A stretch of 64,000 nucleotides of DNA from Phycisphaerae bacterium. GTDB taxonomy: Bacteria; Planctomycetota; Phycisphaerae; UBA1845. Each line of letters opens with the position of its first letter. Position 1 is the stretch's first letter. The notes under the pieces were generated by a model that saw nothing but the letters and a program-made list of their open reading frames with translations, was not told the DNA's origin and did no database searches. The position numbers and the translations under genes are program-made. The stretch lies in NCBI GenBank assembly GCA_028289375.1, contig JANQQK010000002.1:41006-105005 (forward strand), in the 5' to 3' direction. This document shows positions 1 through 8,783 of the stretch, in pieces.

Positions 1-39
1 GGGGACTAATCAGCTGATTCGCAAGCAAGGAGGCCTGTC

Positions 40-588
40 ATGAGTGAACACGATGAACTATTGCTGGCGCGAGTCATTGATGCGTGTGGCGATATCGATG
101 GCCGTGTCAAGATGCAGAAAATAGTGTATCTTCTTTCGGAGATGGGCTTTGTTACTCCATTCCAAGACTTCACAATCCGACAGTTTGGCCCTTTCTCGCG
201 TTCTGTTGCGTACACAACAGACGTACTCAGAGACTCCGGTGTCATTGTGGAGGATATTCAGGCCCTCAATGAAGACGCCGGCCCAGAGAGTGGAAGCCAG
301 TACTTCTATCGAGTCTCCAATGAGCTGAAGGACCTCATACACAACAATTTCCAACTTTCTTGCAAACGAATGAATCGCTCGCTCGAAGAAGCCTGCTCAA
401 TTCTCAGGAACGAGGATCGAGGCGTTCTCGAAGTAGCAGCAACAAGGTTGTTCCTTGAGCGGCGATCGATTCACCGTCCTGACTCGGTTGAGGAAGAACT
501 AGGACACATGAAAGGCCATCTAAGGTCGTACTTTGATCGTGCAAACGCGTTGGTTGAAGAACTTCGTCAAGACGGCTGGTTGAATTAG
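40..588 (+). CDS. YwgA-like hypothetical protein
   Basis: A 182-residue soluble protein with no signal peptide or membrane segment. Residues 20-60 carry GRVKMQKIVYLL followed by an FGPFS block. This layout is seen in the uncharacterised YwgA family and, more distantly, in Panacea/SocA-type antitoxin domains. The start is well supported: AAGGAGG lies at 27-33, six bases before the ATG. The C-terminal half (about 110-182) is helical and charged. It ends five bases before the stop of the convergent signalling gene. No toxin partner is visible, but upstream DNA is outside the window. The function is unknown; the YwgA resemblance is by motif only. Confidence 0.8.
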   Translation: MSEHDELLLARVIDACGDIDGRVKMQKIVYLLSEMGFVTPFQDFTIRQFGPFSRSVAYTTDVLRDSGVIVEDIQALNEDAGPESGSQYFYRVSNELKDLIHNNFQLSCKRMNRSLEEACSILRNEDRGVLEVAATRLFLERRSIHRPDSVEEELGHMKGHLRSYFDRANALVEELRQDGWLN

Positions 589-593
589 GCGTG

Positions 594-2267
594 CTATTTC
601 GCGGCGTTTTTGACGGCGCTGCGGATTTCGCCGATGAGCTGGTCGACTTTGAAGGGTTTGAAGAGGACGGCGGCGAGGCCTTCGCGTCTTGCGCGGACAA
701 TGGCGTGGTTGGGGTCGTAACCGAAGCCAGTCATAAGAATGACGGGGGTGGCGACGTTGGCGTCCTTGGCAGCGGCGAACACTTCGTATCCGTTGCGGTC
801 GGGCATGCGGATATCGCTGAGCACGAGGTCGAACGGCTTCTCGGCGAGGTGGTCGATGGCTTCCTGGCCACAACACGCCGTGACGACCTTGCAGCCGACG
901 CCGGTGAGCACATCTTTGACGGTGTCGCGGATCATGGATTCGTCGTCGGCGATGAGGATGTGCTTGCCACCGAGAATGGGGTCGTTGCGTGTGGGCCCGA
1001 CACCGCGACCAATGATCGCGCGTTTCGAACTGGTGACGTTCTTGATTGAGTCTCTGATGGTCGTGGCGTACTCGGCGATTTTGTTGAGGCGCAAGCGGAG
1101 GTCGTCGTGGCCTATGTAGTCTTCGATGAGGTTTTCGACGTCGGTGAGGATGTCGTTGAGCGGGGCAGTGATTTCGGCTTTGACGTCGCTGCCGAGTTGG
1201 CCTCGGATGGTGTGCCGTTCTGTCACCATCAGATCGAGCATGTGCAGGGCAGTGGCGATGTCGCGGCCGAACCGTTCGGCGAGTTGCTGATCCTCTTCGT
1301 CGAAGGCGTCCTTGGTCATGCTCTCGACATTCAACACACCGATGAGTTGATCATTCAGACGAAGCGGGACGGTGAGTGAACTGGCGGCTTCGTCGAGTCC
1401 GCGAAGGTAATGCGGGTCGTTGGTGACATCGCGGCAGACGTAACTCTTGCCGGTGGATGCCACGTAGCCGGAGGTGCCATTGCCTTCGGCGGAGGCGTAG
1501 AGATCGAAGTCCTCCACGGTGTCGGGCAGGCCGCTGGTGACAGCGAGGCGAAGCTTGTTGGACTTCTGGTCGAGCACGTGGATGGTGAAATTGTCGAAAT
1601 GCATGAGTTCGTGCAGGTAATGCACGATCTTCTGCTCGAGCAACGCGAGTCTCTCTGGCACGTCGAGCTTGGCGATCTGCTCGGTGTCGAGCTTGATGAG
1701 TTCGCGGCCTGCCGAGTCGATGGCGGCGAGTTGCTGCTGTCGTTGGCGAGCGCGGGTGACATCCCAGATGACGCCGACGACCTGAGTGATCTCGTGGTCG
1801 ATGTCGATGATCGGTGTGGTCGTTAATTCGAAAACGCGATCCTCGCTGGACATGAAGCAGACGCGGCGGGATGTCTGATCCGGCTTTAGGCCACCGTCCA
1901 CGTTCGTGTCGAAGGCGTTGCCACACTCCCTGCGCAGGAAGCCTTTTACCTCGTCCGAGAAACCGATCAGCCGCGGGTTGGCCCAGACAAGCTCGCCGCG
2001 CTGGTCGACGATGCCGATGCCCTCGGTGACGGCTTCGACCCATTCGGGGTTGGCCTGGACCATTTCGGCGCGTTCGAGCGTGTGGATGGATTCGGGTTCG
2101 GCGAGGATGAAGTCGTAGATGTCGGCGGCGAGCATGTGGTGGGCTTGATCGAAGGTGTCGGCGTAGACGACGTCGACATGGTCTCCAAAGAAGGAGTCCG
2201 TGCCGGCTAGCGGTTGGCCCGCTTGTCGGATGCGCAGAATCTTGACTGTGCGTTGCGCCTGACTCAT
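594..2267 (-). CDS. PAS-GAF-degenerate DHp-REC signalling protein
   Basis: A cytoplasmic two-component-type protein of 557 residues. The order is: an N-terminal receiver-like or linker segment (1-70), a PAS domain (about 70-175), a GAF domain (about 205-345), a segment resembling a histidine-kinase dimerisation helix pair (350-412), and a complete receiver (435-555) with DD441-442, phospho-acceptor D485, T513 and K537. The helix pair reads KAEITAPL at 363-370, where active kinases have HE(I/L)xxPL, so the phospho-accepting His is Ala. No ATP-binding (HATPase_c) domain follows. It is therefore probably not a kinase. It may be a sensor or output platform that is phosphorylated on D485 by another kinase. 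It is transcribed alone, downstream of the glycosyltransferase operon. Confidence 0.9.
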   Translation of the reverse strand: MSQAQRTVKILRIRQAGQPLAGTDSFFGDHVDVVYADTFDQAHHMLAADIYDFILAEPESIHTLERAEMVQANPEWVEAVTEGIGIVDQRGELVWANPRLIGFSDEVKGFLRRECGNAFDTNVDGGLKPDQTSRRVCFMSSEDRVFELTTTPIIDIDHEITQVVGVIWDVTRARQRQQQLAAIDSAGRELIKLDTEQIAKLDVPERLALLEQKIVHYLHELMHFDNFTIHVLDQKSNKLRLAVTSGLPDTVEDFDLYASAEGNGTSGYVASTGKSYVCRDVTNDPHYLRGLDEAASSLTVPLRLNDQLIGVLNVESMTKDAFDEEDQQLAERFGRDIATALHMLDLMVTERHTIRGQLGSDVKAEITAPLNDILTDVENLIEDYIGHDDLRLRLNKIAEYATTIRDSIKNVTSSKRAIIGRGVGPTRNDPILGGKHILIADDESMIRDTVKDVLTGVGCKVVTACCGQEAIDHLAEKPFDLVLSDIRMPDRNGYEVFAAAKDANVATPVILMTGFGYDPNHAIVRARREGLAAVLFKPFKVDQLIGEIRSAVKNAAK

Positions 2268-2421
2268 CGCCGTACCTGCACCGTGTCACGACACCGTTTA
2301 TGCACGAACCGTATTCTAGCGACGCGATCGCCATATGTCCGTGGATTGCCAGCCCGCTGGCACTGTATCATGATCGCACGTTCACACTCAAGTGCTTGAA
2401 TTGTTCCCGGACGAAAAGACG

Positions 2422-2435
2422 CGAAATCGATTTCG
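2422..2435. promoter_or_regulatory. 14-bp perfect palindrome CGAAATCGATTTCG
   Basis: A perfect inverted repeat in the 179-bp gap between the glycosyltransferase stop and the start of the PAS-GAF-REC gene, about 155 bp upstream of the latter. It could be an operator for the signalling gene or part of the 3' end of the preceding operon. There is no T-run, so it is not an obvious terminator. Confidence 0.3.
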
Positions 2436-2446
2436 TGTATTGCGCG

Positions 2447-3592
2447 TCAGGCAAGCTCGTCGTAAAGCTCGATCACCTGGTGTACGTGTCGGGCCATGGT
2501 GACCTCGTCGGCCAACGGGGAGAGGTTGTCGCGCATGGTTTGCCGCGTTTCACAGTCACACATCGCGTCGATGGCGGCGGCGAGACTGTCCCCGGTGGGT
2601 TCATCGAGAATGTACGCATTGGACTGGTGTTGAAGAATGTCGGTGCTGCCGTCGTAGCGGGTGGCGATGGCGGGCAGTTGGCAGGCGACAGCTTCGAGGA
2701 GGACGCGGCTGCATGGGTCATAGAAGGTGGGGTGGATGAGTAGGTCTGCGGCTGCGTAGAGGGCGGTGACGTTGTCGGTCGGACCGATAAAACGGATCGT
2801 CTGGTCGAGGCCTGCACGTTTCGCGCGCGACGTCCAAAAACGTTGATCGCCATTGCCGGCAACGACGACGTGGAGCGCGTCGTTCGGTCGGCGGGCGAGG
2901 GCGTCGATCAAAACGTGCACGCCTTTGAGTTTGAAATTGTGGCAGACTTGGAGACCAAGCACTGCATCTCGTGGGATGTTGAACTCGTTTCGGATTCGGG
3001 CGCGGTCGACCGGGTCAATATCAGGCGGGTTGACGCCGTTGAAAATGCGGCGGATGTGGTTGTCGTCGAGATGGTAATGGTTGCGGAGTTGACGGGTAAC
3101 GTAGTTTGAGAGGGCGATAACGATTGGGGGATTTGGGCCGGCAAGCCAGTCGCGTTCGCGATTGTGGACGAGGCGCTGGCGGGCGTTGAGGGACATCATC
3201 CAGCGTTTGAACCGGCGGGCGATGGGATTGGGTCGTGTGGCGGCGGTGCGGATGATCGTTTCGGGAACAGTGCCGCCGCGGGGTTGATAGATGTCAGCGC
3301 CGCGGACCGGGACGAATGTGTGGGTGAGGTCGCACTTGGCGTCGGCCACCCATTTTTCGGCGGCGTCGAGGAATTGCTGAGTCTTGCCGTGGCGCCCAGT
3401 GGCGGGGGTGTCGATGGTGTGTACCGTCACGCCAGGCTGCGGGGGGAGTTGGCTGCGGGTGAGGATATCGAGTTGGATGCCGCCGGGCAGGGATCGTCCC
3501 TGATCGAGGAGGCCGTCGATGAACTGGCGGGTGGAGGTTTCGGCGCCGCCTCGGGCGGTGTCGAGCCATTCGACGATGATGCCGATGTTCAT
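2447..3592 (-). CDS. Glycosyltransferase family 4, WaaG-like
   Basis: A GT-B glycosyltransferase of 381 residues. The N-terminal acceptor domain has GGAET at 15-19. The C-terminal nucleotide-sugar domain has KLKGVHVLIDAL at 221-232 and the EX7E-type block YDPCSRVLLEA at 291-301 (D292 and E300, with Asp for the first Glu). The LKGVHVLI and PCSRVLLEA signatures are typical of the WaaG/RfaG branch that adds glucose to the lipopolysaccharide core, although the donor cannot be read from sequence. It has no membrane segment. Its ATG overlaps the TGA of the upstream WaaP-like kinase gene (ATGA at 3589-3592), so translation is coupled. It is the last gene of the putative core operon. Confidence 0.9.
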   Translation of the reverse strand: MNIGIIVEWLDTARGGAETSTRQFIDGLLDQGRSLPGGIQLDILTRSQLPPQPGVTVHTIDTPATGRHGKTQQFLDAAEKWVADAKCDLTHTFVPVRGADIYQPRGGTVPETIIRTAATRPNPIARRFKRWMMSLNARQRLVHNRERDWLAGPNPPIVIALSNYVTRQLRNHYHLDDNHIRRIFNGVNPPDIDPVDRARIRNEFNIPRDAVLGLQVCHNFKLKGVHVLIDALARRPNDALHVVVAGNGDQRFWTSRAKRAGLDQTIRFIGPTDNVTALYAAADLLIHPTFYDPCSRVLLEAVACQLPAIATRYDGSTDILQHQSNAYILDEPTGDSLAAAIDAMCDCETRQTMRDNLSPLADEVTMARHVHQVIELYDELA

Positions 3593-4449
3593 GGTCGCGA
3601 CTCCGAAGCGAGTCGGGCGTTGCGGCGTTGATCGTGGCGGGCGATGCGGGCGGTTTTGGCGGCGATCTTGCGAATGAGCGACTTGGCTGGGCGATTGAGT
3701 CTGGGAATTCGAAGGTGTCGGCGGACGAAGCGGACGCGGGCGACGCGGGTGGCGGTGTGGGACGGTGTTGAGTAGTTGAGGGCGGCGAGGTCCTTGACGA
3801 GCCAGCGGGTCTTGAAGAATCGCGGTTCGATCATGCGTTGCAGGTCGATCAGGTGGAAGCGGTCGGTCGGGGCGGCGGATTCATCCACGAAGATATGGCA
3901 GATGTACAGGTCGCGGTGGTAGAAGCCGTGCGCGTGGAGGTCGGCGACGAGGTCGGCCACCTGATCAATCCACTCGCGCGGGGCGGGGCTGGTGTGGGTG
4001 GCGGCCCACGTTTCGAGCGAGATGCCGGGGACGGCGGCGGTGAGGATGGCGCTGGCGGTTTCGCGACGACTTTCGACCTGTTGGCCGTAGGCGATGGGTT
4101 TGACGGCGGGGATCTTCTTGTCGGCCAGCCGCGACATCCACATCCATTCGTGCCATGCGGTGCCGTGATGGGGGTGGCCTTGGGCGATGCGGTTACGTTG
4201 TTCGCGGGGTGGCGGGTTGCGGTAGCGTTTGAGGAAGAGGGTGTGGGTTTGGCCGTGGGTGTCGATGAGTTCGAGTTTGGATCGGTCCCGCCATTCGGGG
4301 AGGCCTGGTTTGTTCATGGGTTGGGCGAGGTTGGTGGTCATGAGTTGCTCGAGGGTGGTGAGGTTGTGGGCGTGGAGGAGTTCGAGGTGGGCTTTGGCGA
4401 CGGTGAGGTCGTTGAGGGTGACGTAGTCGGGATGGTTGACGAGTTGCAT
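3589..4449 (-). CDS. WaaP/RfaP-like lipopolysaccharide core kinase
   Basis: A small eukaryotic-type kinase fold of 286 residues, cytoplasmic. The likely ATP lysine is in FLKRY (K74). The catalytic loop is HGFYHRDLYICHIF at about 174-187, and the metal-binding DFG equivalent is HLIDLQRM at 199-206. The HRDxYICHF and IDLxR pair is diagnostic of the heptose kinase WaaP/RfaP and Kdo-kinase families, which phosphorylate sugars of the inner core. It sits between a WaaF-like heptosyltransferase (24 bp upstream) and a WaaG-like transferase (4-bp overlap), matching the same pathway. The C-terminal 60 residues are Arg/Lys-rich, as expected for membrane-surface association. The exact substrate (heptose I, Kdo or another sugar) is not resolved. 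Confidence 0.88.
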   Translation of the reverse strand: MQLVNHPDYVTLNDLTVAKAHLELLHAHNLTTLEQLMTTNLAQPMNKPGLPEWRDRSKLELIDTHGQTHTLFLKRYRNPPPREQRNRIAQGHPHHGTAWHEWMWMSRLADKKIPAVKPIAYGQQVESRRETASAILTAAVPGISLETWAATHTSPAPREWIDQVADLVADLHAHGFYHRDLYICHIFVDESAAPTDRFHLIDLQRMIEPRFFKTRWLVKDLAALNYSTPSHTATRVARVRFVRRHLRIPRLNRPAKSLIRKIAAKTARIARHDQRRNARLASESRP

Positions 4450-4473
4450 GGCGGCAATTGTTGCCTTTGACGT

Positions 4474-5631
4474 TCAAGACTGTGAACGGAGGTCCTGCTT
4501 TGTGGAGCCCTTGGCGCTCCCGCCACCCACAAGGGGTGGCGCTACAGAATGTGTCGTGTCCAAGTCCGGGTTTATGCCTGCTTTGCTGAGCAAGTCTTCG
4601 CATTGGAGGTGGACCATGTCAACGGTGAGGCCGGTCATGCACTTGTGGTGGCCTTGGGGGCAGACCTTCTGTTGGCAGGGGCCGCAGTCGACGGGGATGC
4701 TGACCTTGCGTTCGCGGGGATAGTTGGTGTCGGTCCATTCCTGGTGGGTGGGGCCGAAGATGGTGACGACGGGGAGGTTGAAGGCTTTGCCGATGTGGCG
4801 GGTGCCGGAGTCGGTGCAGAGGAGGAGCTGGGATTGGCTGATGAGGGATTTGAGTTCGGCCAATGTGATGTGCGGGTTGTTGACGACGTGGGCGGTGGTG
4901 GTCATGCGGGTGGCGATTTCGGCGGCGATGGCGTCCTCGGATGGGGCGCAGGTGATGAGGGTGACGGCGTTGTGTTGGGTGGCGAGACGGTCGGCGAGTT
5001 CGGCGAAGCGTTCGGGCAGCCAGAGTTTGCTGGCACCGAAGCTGGCACCGGGGCTGATGATGATTTTGGGCTGGTCTTTCGGGATGTTGAAGTCGGCGAG
5101 TCGCTGTGTGATGGTGGCGTCGTCGCGGGGGTTGGTGGTGAGGGTGAGTTGGTCGCCGGGGTGGTCGCAGCCGAGGGTGGTGGCGAGTCTTGCGTAGTAG
5201 TCGCAGATGGGGTGGATGGAGGGTCGGCCATCGGTTCTGGGGACGGTGAGTTTGTGGGTGAGAAGGAATCCTCGGCCGTCGCGGTTGTAGCCTATGCGTT
5301 GTTTGCAGCCGGCGAGTCTTGCGACGAGGGCGGATCGGAAGCTGTTTTGGAAGAGGATGGCGAGGTCGAAACGTTGTTGGCGGAGCAAGGCGATGGTGGC
5401 GGGCAGTTCGATGGGGCGTTTCTTTGCGGGCCAGGTGATGATGTGGTCCTGCCATGGTTCGTCGCGGATGAGTGATTTGAGGAGTGGCATGGCGAGGGCG
5501 GTGATTTCGGCGTTTGGGAAGCGGTTGCGGATGGCGTTGAGGGTGGGCGTGGCCATGACGCAGTCGCCGACCCATGTTGGTAGGACGAGGAGGATGCGAT
5601 CAGGGTTCGTTGCTTTGAAATGGACCGACAT
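4474..5631 (-). CDS. waaF: Heptosyltransferase, GT9 family (WaaF-like)
   Basis: A 385-residue GT-B enzyme of family 9. The N-terminus has the classic ILLVLPTWVGDCVMATP (residues 13-29), and residues 265-290 contain LLCTDSGTRHIGKAF and VTIFGPTHQEWT, the donor-site signature of ADP-heptose transferases. Near residue 320 a CGPC...C...C cluster is present, as in several WaaF proteins. It would transfer heptose to the growing inner core on the cytoplasmic membrane face. The start codon lies inside the 3' end of the upstream exported-protein gene (32-bp overlap). The last about 30 codons run through a palindromic DNA element (4499-4555) and are probably an acquired tail, not part of the fold. Confidence 0.9.
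   Translation of the reverse strand: MSVHFKATNPDRILLVLPTWVGDCVMATPTLNAIRNRFPNAEITALAMPLLKSLIRDEPWQDHIITWPAKKRPIELPATIALLRQQRFDLAILFQNSFRSALVARLAGCKQRIGYNRDGRGFLLTHKLTVPRTDGRPSIHPICDYYARLATTLGCDHPGDQLTLTTNPRDDATITQRLADFNIPKDQPKIIISPGASFGASKLWLPERFAELADRLATQHNAVTLITCAPSEDAIAAEIATRMTTTAHVVNNPHITLAELKSLISQSQLLLCTDSGTRHIGKAFNLPVVTIFGPTHQEWTDTNYPRERKVSIPVDCGPCQQKVCPQGHHKCMTGLTVDMVHLQCEDLLSKAGINPDLDTTHSVAPPLVGGGSAKGSTKQDLRSQS
4499..4555. repeat. Palindromic element inside the waaF 3' end
   Basis: An 8-bp perfect stem, cgccaccc at 4521-4528 and gggtggcg at 4534-4541, with loop ACAAG. It is flanked by a second short stem around ggagccc and gcgctcc at 4503-4520. The element encodes the proline/glycine/serine-rich last residues of WaaF. 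It looks like a short intergenic-type repeat captured by the reading frame. No second copy is obvious in this window. Confidence 0.45.
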
Positions 5632-7087
5632 AGACGAATTCTAGGCGTCCGTGCCGTGGGCTACAAACATCGCTCATGGAGATTGGTCTCTCATCGAGAC
5701 GGCATTCGGAAGGCCGGGGGTCGTTTTCTTCCAGCCACTCTAACCACATCTTGGTGAAGCGGGGGGTCATGATTTCATTCCGTAGCACATGCCGATCGAT
5801 GAAATGGGTGCATGCGAATTTCCGGATGATTGCGACGGCGAACCCGACGACGGTTTGGTCGCGGTAATAGGGCTCGGTATTTTCGAGATAGCGATGGAGC
5901 GCCGGGATCAGACGACGCAGGTAGTCCCAACGCAGCGGATGGCTGTGACTCGCTTGATTCAGTAGTAGTCGGCGATAGCTCTCTTTGTCGTTGCCCTGTT
6001 TTGCGAAGTACTCCGCGTTTTGCCCGAACATGCTGCACACGATCTTGTCGATCGAGTCTGTCGCGTCGTCGTGAAGAACGTAGTACTTGAGTGCCGCAGC
6101 CTGCCACACACCGTAGGGCGATTCGAACCACTTGTCAGCGACATGCTTATCCGCGGTCGTGGCATTGATCAGAAACGCAGTCACGACATAAGGATCATAA
6201 TTCTGGAGAAAAACGTCGCTGTGAGGATGATCCGGCTGACCGAATCCGAGGAATTCCCGCGCGTACTGATCGGCAACCCGGCTACCTGTTCGAGCCAAAG
6301 CGACAAGAATGGAACCGTGAATGGCCCCTCCGTGAATCTCGCGATACTCGGGCGTGAACAGTGCCTCGAGCGCGTTCTGAAGTCGATGCGCTCCAACCCT
6401 TGGGGGACTCTCGGTGAAACGCATAAGGATGCACTTGCGATCATCGTCTGACAACTCCGGCCAGCGATCGGTGAGCGGTTCGACGTCGAGGACGATTCCC
6501 CAGCCAGCCAGGGTGACGAGTGCGTACAATCGTGTCATAGGGTCTGCTTCTCGCAATTGCCTTGCCGCTGCCGAAATCGTCATAAGACCCGTGTTTGGCG
6601 TAGAACAACACTTCGGCGTACACAAGTCGTTTGGACAATACGGATCCGCGTATGGCGTGAATTGGGGCGACGCACACGCTCGCTGACTTAAGGAAGCCTT
6701 GAGGACTTCGATGTCCGGGTAAATGGGTGTCTCACGCCGAAGCGCCAAGCCACCCAAGTCCTTAAGCTGCCACACCTCATCGGGATTCCAGTGTTCGTAG
6801 CGTAGAAGTCCCCACATGGCCTGCAAAGCGATGTGATAGTGATGTGTGTTTTCCAGAATCCTCAGCAAGGACTGTTCAAACTCAGGCTTCGGCCAAGATG
6901 ACGCGATCGAAAAGTCCCTGCGTGCCAATTGAAAGTCATCGTCGTCGAACTCCAAGTACTCGATCGGCTGTTTGAGCGTATTTTCGACTTCGCGGGCGAG
7001 GGCGTTGAGTTCGTCGGCGTAGTCGATCATGGGATCGGCTGATTGGGTGGGCATGAGTGTGGCTGCGATGGCGATGCAGGTGAGCAT
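5600..7087 (-). CDS. Exported hypothetical protein, about 495 aa
   Basis: I do not recognise this protein. The preferred start is the ATG at 7085-7087, which gives a short signal-like N-terminus (MLTCIAIAATLMPTQSADP) and has GAGAGG about eight bases upstream. The frame stays open to an ATG at 7138 that lacks a ribosome-binding site. The mature part is soluble, rich in Trp, Tyr, Asp and Arg, with helical stretches of HEAT-like spacing (for example around TRLYALVTLAGWG). A Cys cluster (CPNDLCTPKCC) lies near residue 170. It is the first gene of the operon that continues into waaF, overlapping it by 32 bp. Base use is slightly less GC-rich than its neighbours. No function is proposed. Confidence 0.75.
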   Translation of the reverse strand: MLTCIAIAATLMPTQSADPMIDYADELNALAREVENTLKQPIEYLEFDDDDFQLARRDFSIASSWPKPEFEQSLLRILENTHHYHIALQAMWGLLRYEHWNPDEVWQLKDLGGLALRRETPIYPDIEVLKASLSQRACASPQFTPYADPYCPNDLCTPKCCSTPNTGLMTISAAARQLREADPMTRLYALVTLAGWGIVLDVEPLTDRWPELSDDDRKCILMRFTESPPRVGAHRLQNALEALFTPEYREIHGGAIHGSILVALARTGSRVADQYAREFLGFGQPDHPHSDVFLQNYDPYVVTAFLINATTADKHVADKWFESPYGVWQAAALKYYVLHDDATDSIDKIVCSMFGQNAEYFAKQGNDKESYRRLLLNQASHSHPLRWDYLRRLIPALHRYLENTEPYYRDQTVVGFAVAIIRKFACTHFIDRHVLRNEIMTPRFTKMWLEWLEENDPRPSECRLDERPISMSDVCSPRHGRLEFVYVGPFQSNEP

Positions 7088-7352
7088 GGTATGGCCTCTC
7101 GCTGTCTTGGGCTGTTTGTTCAGCACCCAATGTACCACATCGCCATCGGTGTCTCACATGGAACATTGTCAGGAGTTTGTAAAACGTCGGTGTCGCGGGG
7201 GTTTCCTTAATGCTTCGGGGGCGGCGTTTGGGTGTCGGCGTGCTCATGGGATGGTCGGTCGGCAAGATTTGCGGGCATGTCGGGGCGGGGGTTGGTGGTT
7301 ATCATACCGGCAGGCGAGATGATGTTTGTGGCTGGGCTGGAGGTTGTCGGTG

Positions 7353-7619
7353 ATGTTGGCGAAGTTGTCGTTGGTGTTGAGCGTGCTGGTACCGGTTTGC
7401 GGGGTGGGGATTTTGTGGGTGGTGGCGGATGTATGATGCACGCCTTTTCGAACGCTCGGTCAGGGCGTGATATTGGCGGGCGTGCCGGGGGCGTTCGGGG
7501 TGTCGTACTATGCGTATCGGGTGGCGTCTGCGAGTGCGTGGGCGCTGGCGGGGCTGGTGCTGTCGTCGGTTGAGTTGACGGTATTGATCGCGATTATGTT
7601 GGCGGGGCGGATCTCTTAG
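7353..7619 (+). pseudogene. Small membrane protein gene with an in-frame TGA
   Basis: A single frame of 88 codons is interrupted by one TGA at 7434-7436. The first half (27 codons) starts at ATG 7353 with GGAGG at 7339-7343, nine bases upstream, and is hydrophobic (LSLVLSVLVPVCGVGILWVV). The second half, after the TGA, is also hydrophobic (AWALAGLVLSSVELTVLIAI near its end) and stops at TAG 7617-7619. Both halves are in the same frame, both are membrane-like, and the ribosome-binding site is good. This suggests a gene of two to three transmembrane helices broken by a nonsense change. Alternatives are two separate small genes (the second starting at GTG 7467) or a base-call error. Confidence 0.4.
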
Positions 7620-7733
7620 TTCGTCGGCTGGCGATGTTCATTTCCATCTGATCTTTCGATTGCATGATCGCGCGTTGCCCGGTTGCGATCGGGTCGCGCA
7701 TTCGTCTAGCATGCCTCGGCGGAGGTATGCTTT

Positions 7734-8777
7734 GTGGGCGCGCATTCGGACATCAGGGTGACATGCAGCAATGTGGAGCCGGCAGGGGTGCCGGTATGCG
7801 ACATTGTCCATCTTCGCAGTTTTCGAATCGGGACGGTCTTGGCATGGGGGTTTGTTGGGGTCATACCAGCGTTCATCGTGATGATGGTTTGCTTCGCGCT
7901 GTATGAAGCCGCGAAGACCATCATTCTGCCGCTTGGGTTGCTGGGGGTCGTGGGCGTGCTTGTCGGCTTGGCTATGCACCGTGCCCGAGTCGAGCGAAAG
8001 GAAGAAATTCGCGGGGCGTTCGTCGATTCGAGCACGCCCAGCGAAGTGATGGCATCGATGATGAGCATGTTGCGAGAGCATGAATGGATGCGATCATCAA
8101 GTTTCGATGCGACGGTAGCGGAAGCGATTTGGGAGGGCGGTGCTCGTGGGATCATTGTGCGAGCAGTGACAAAGCGTGAACTCTGGAACATCGATCCGAT
8201 TGCGAATTGGTTTGAGGCAGCGGAATTGGACGAGGCGTCACCAGGGTTTGATGTGCTGGCGGGTGTGGAGCGGGAGGCTGACGATGCGGATGAGGTGAGT
8301 GGGGCGATGGGGGATCGGGTTGTTCCGCGGCGCATGATGCGCAACGTACGGATGGCGGGCGGGTGGGTATCGTTTGTCATTCCTGGGTTGTTTTTTGTTC
8401 GTGAGCTTGTCGAGTGCGTGCAGACCAGGCAAGCAACGGTGATGCTTGCGGTCTTTGGCTTGCTTTCGCTATTGACGATTTTTGGTGGACGGTTTTCGAC
8501 GCTCTATCCAGAGCAATGGCTGGTCGTGCCGGGTGGAATTTTGTTGCGCAGACCTGCACGTGGTCGCGAAAGCTGGATGATTGCTCGGCTTGTGCGAGAT
8601 GAATGTGTGTTGTTCGCGCGCCAAACAGATGGGCAGTCGTGGATCGTTTACGTCAGCGATGGCCAAGAAACACACGAAGAGCACGTGACCGAAGAGGAAG
8701 TGAAAGTGCTGTTGCGGGCGTGGACGAGTCCGCATGAGCCGCCGGCGTTGGAGCGGTTGAGTGATCTGGCGGGGTGA
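7734..8777 (+). CDS. Tandem membrane-protein family, member 1
   Basis: A 347-residue protein of a family I do not recognise, first of four adjacent paralogues. The GTG start is set by GGAGG at 7721-7725, eight bases upstream. The layout shared by all four is: a short N-terminus, two transmembrane helices (here about 34-80), a soluble domain of about 120 residues, two more transmembrane helices (about 205-250), then a conserved C-terminal soluble domain. That domain starts with QWLVVPGGILLRRP and ends LLRAWTSPHEPPALERLSDL. Both termini and the C-terminal domain are predicted cytoplasmic. The VPGG(L/I)(L/V)xRR block resembles a small beta-domain such as a PH-like fold, but that is only an impression. 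Confidence 0.8.
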   Translation: MGAHSDIRVTCSNVEPAGVPVCDIVHLRSFRIGTVLAWGFVGVIPAFIVMMVCFALYEAAKTIILPLGLLGVVGVLVGLAMHRARVERKEEIRGAFVDSSTPSEVMASMMSMLREHEWMRSSSFDATVAEAIWEGGARGIIVRAVTKRELWNIDPIANWFEAAELDEASPGFDVLAGVEREADDADEVSGAMGDRVVPRRMMRNVRMAGGWVSFVIPGLFFVRELVECVQTRQATVMLAVFGLLSLLTIFGGRFSTLYPEQWLVVPGGILLRRPARGRESWMIARLVRDECVLFARQTDGQSWIVYVSDGQETHEEHVTEEEVKVLLRAWTSPHEPPALERLSDLAG

Positions 8778-8783
8778 TTGGGT

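Noticed and set aside
7232..7573. Gly/Val-rich plus-strand frame of 113 codons
   Set aside because: Low complexity and no ribosome-binding site; the overlapping split membrane frame at 7353-7619 is better supported.
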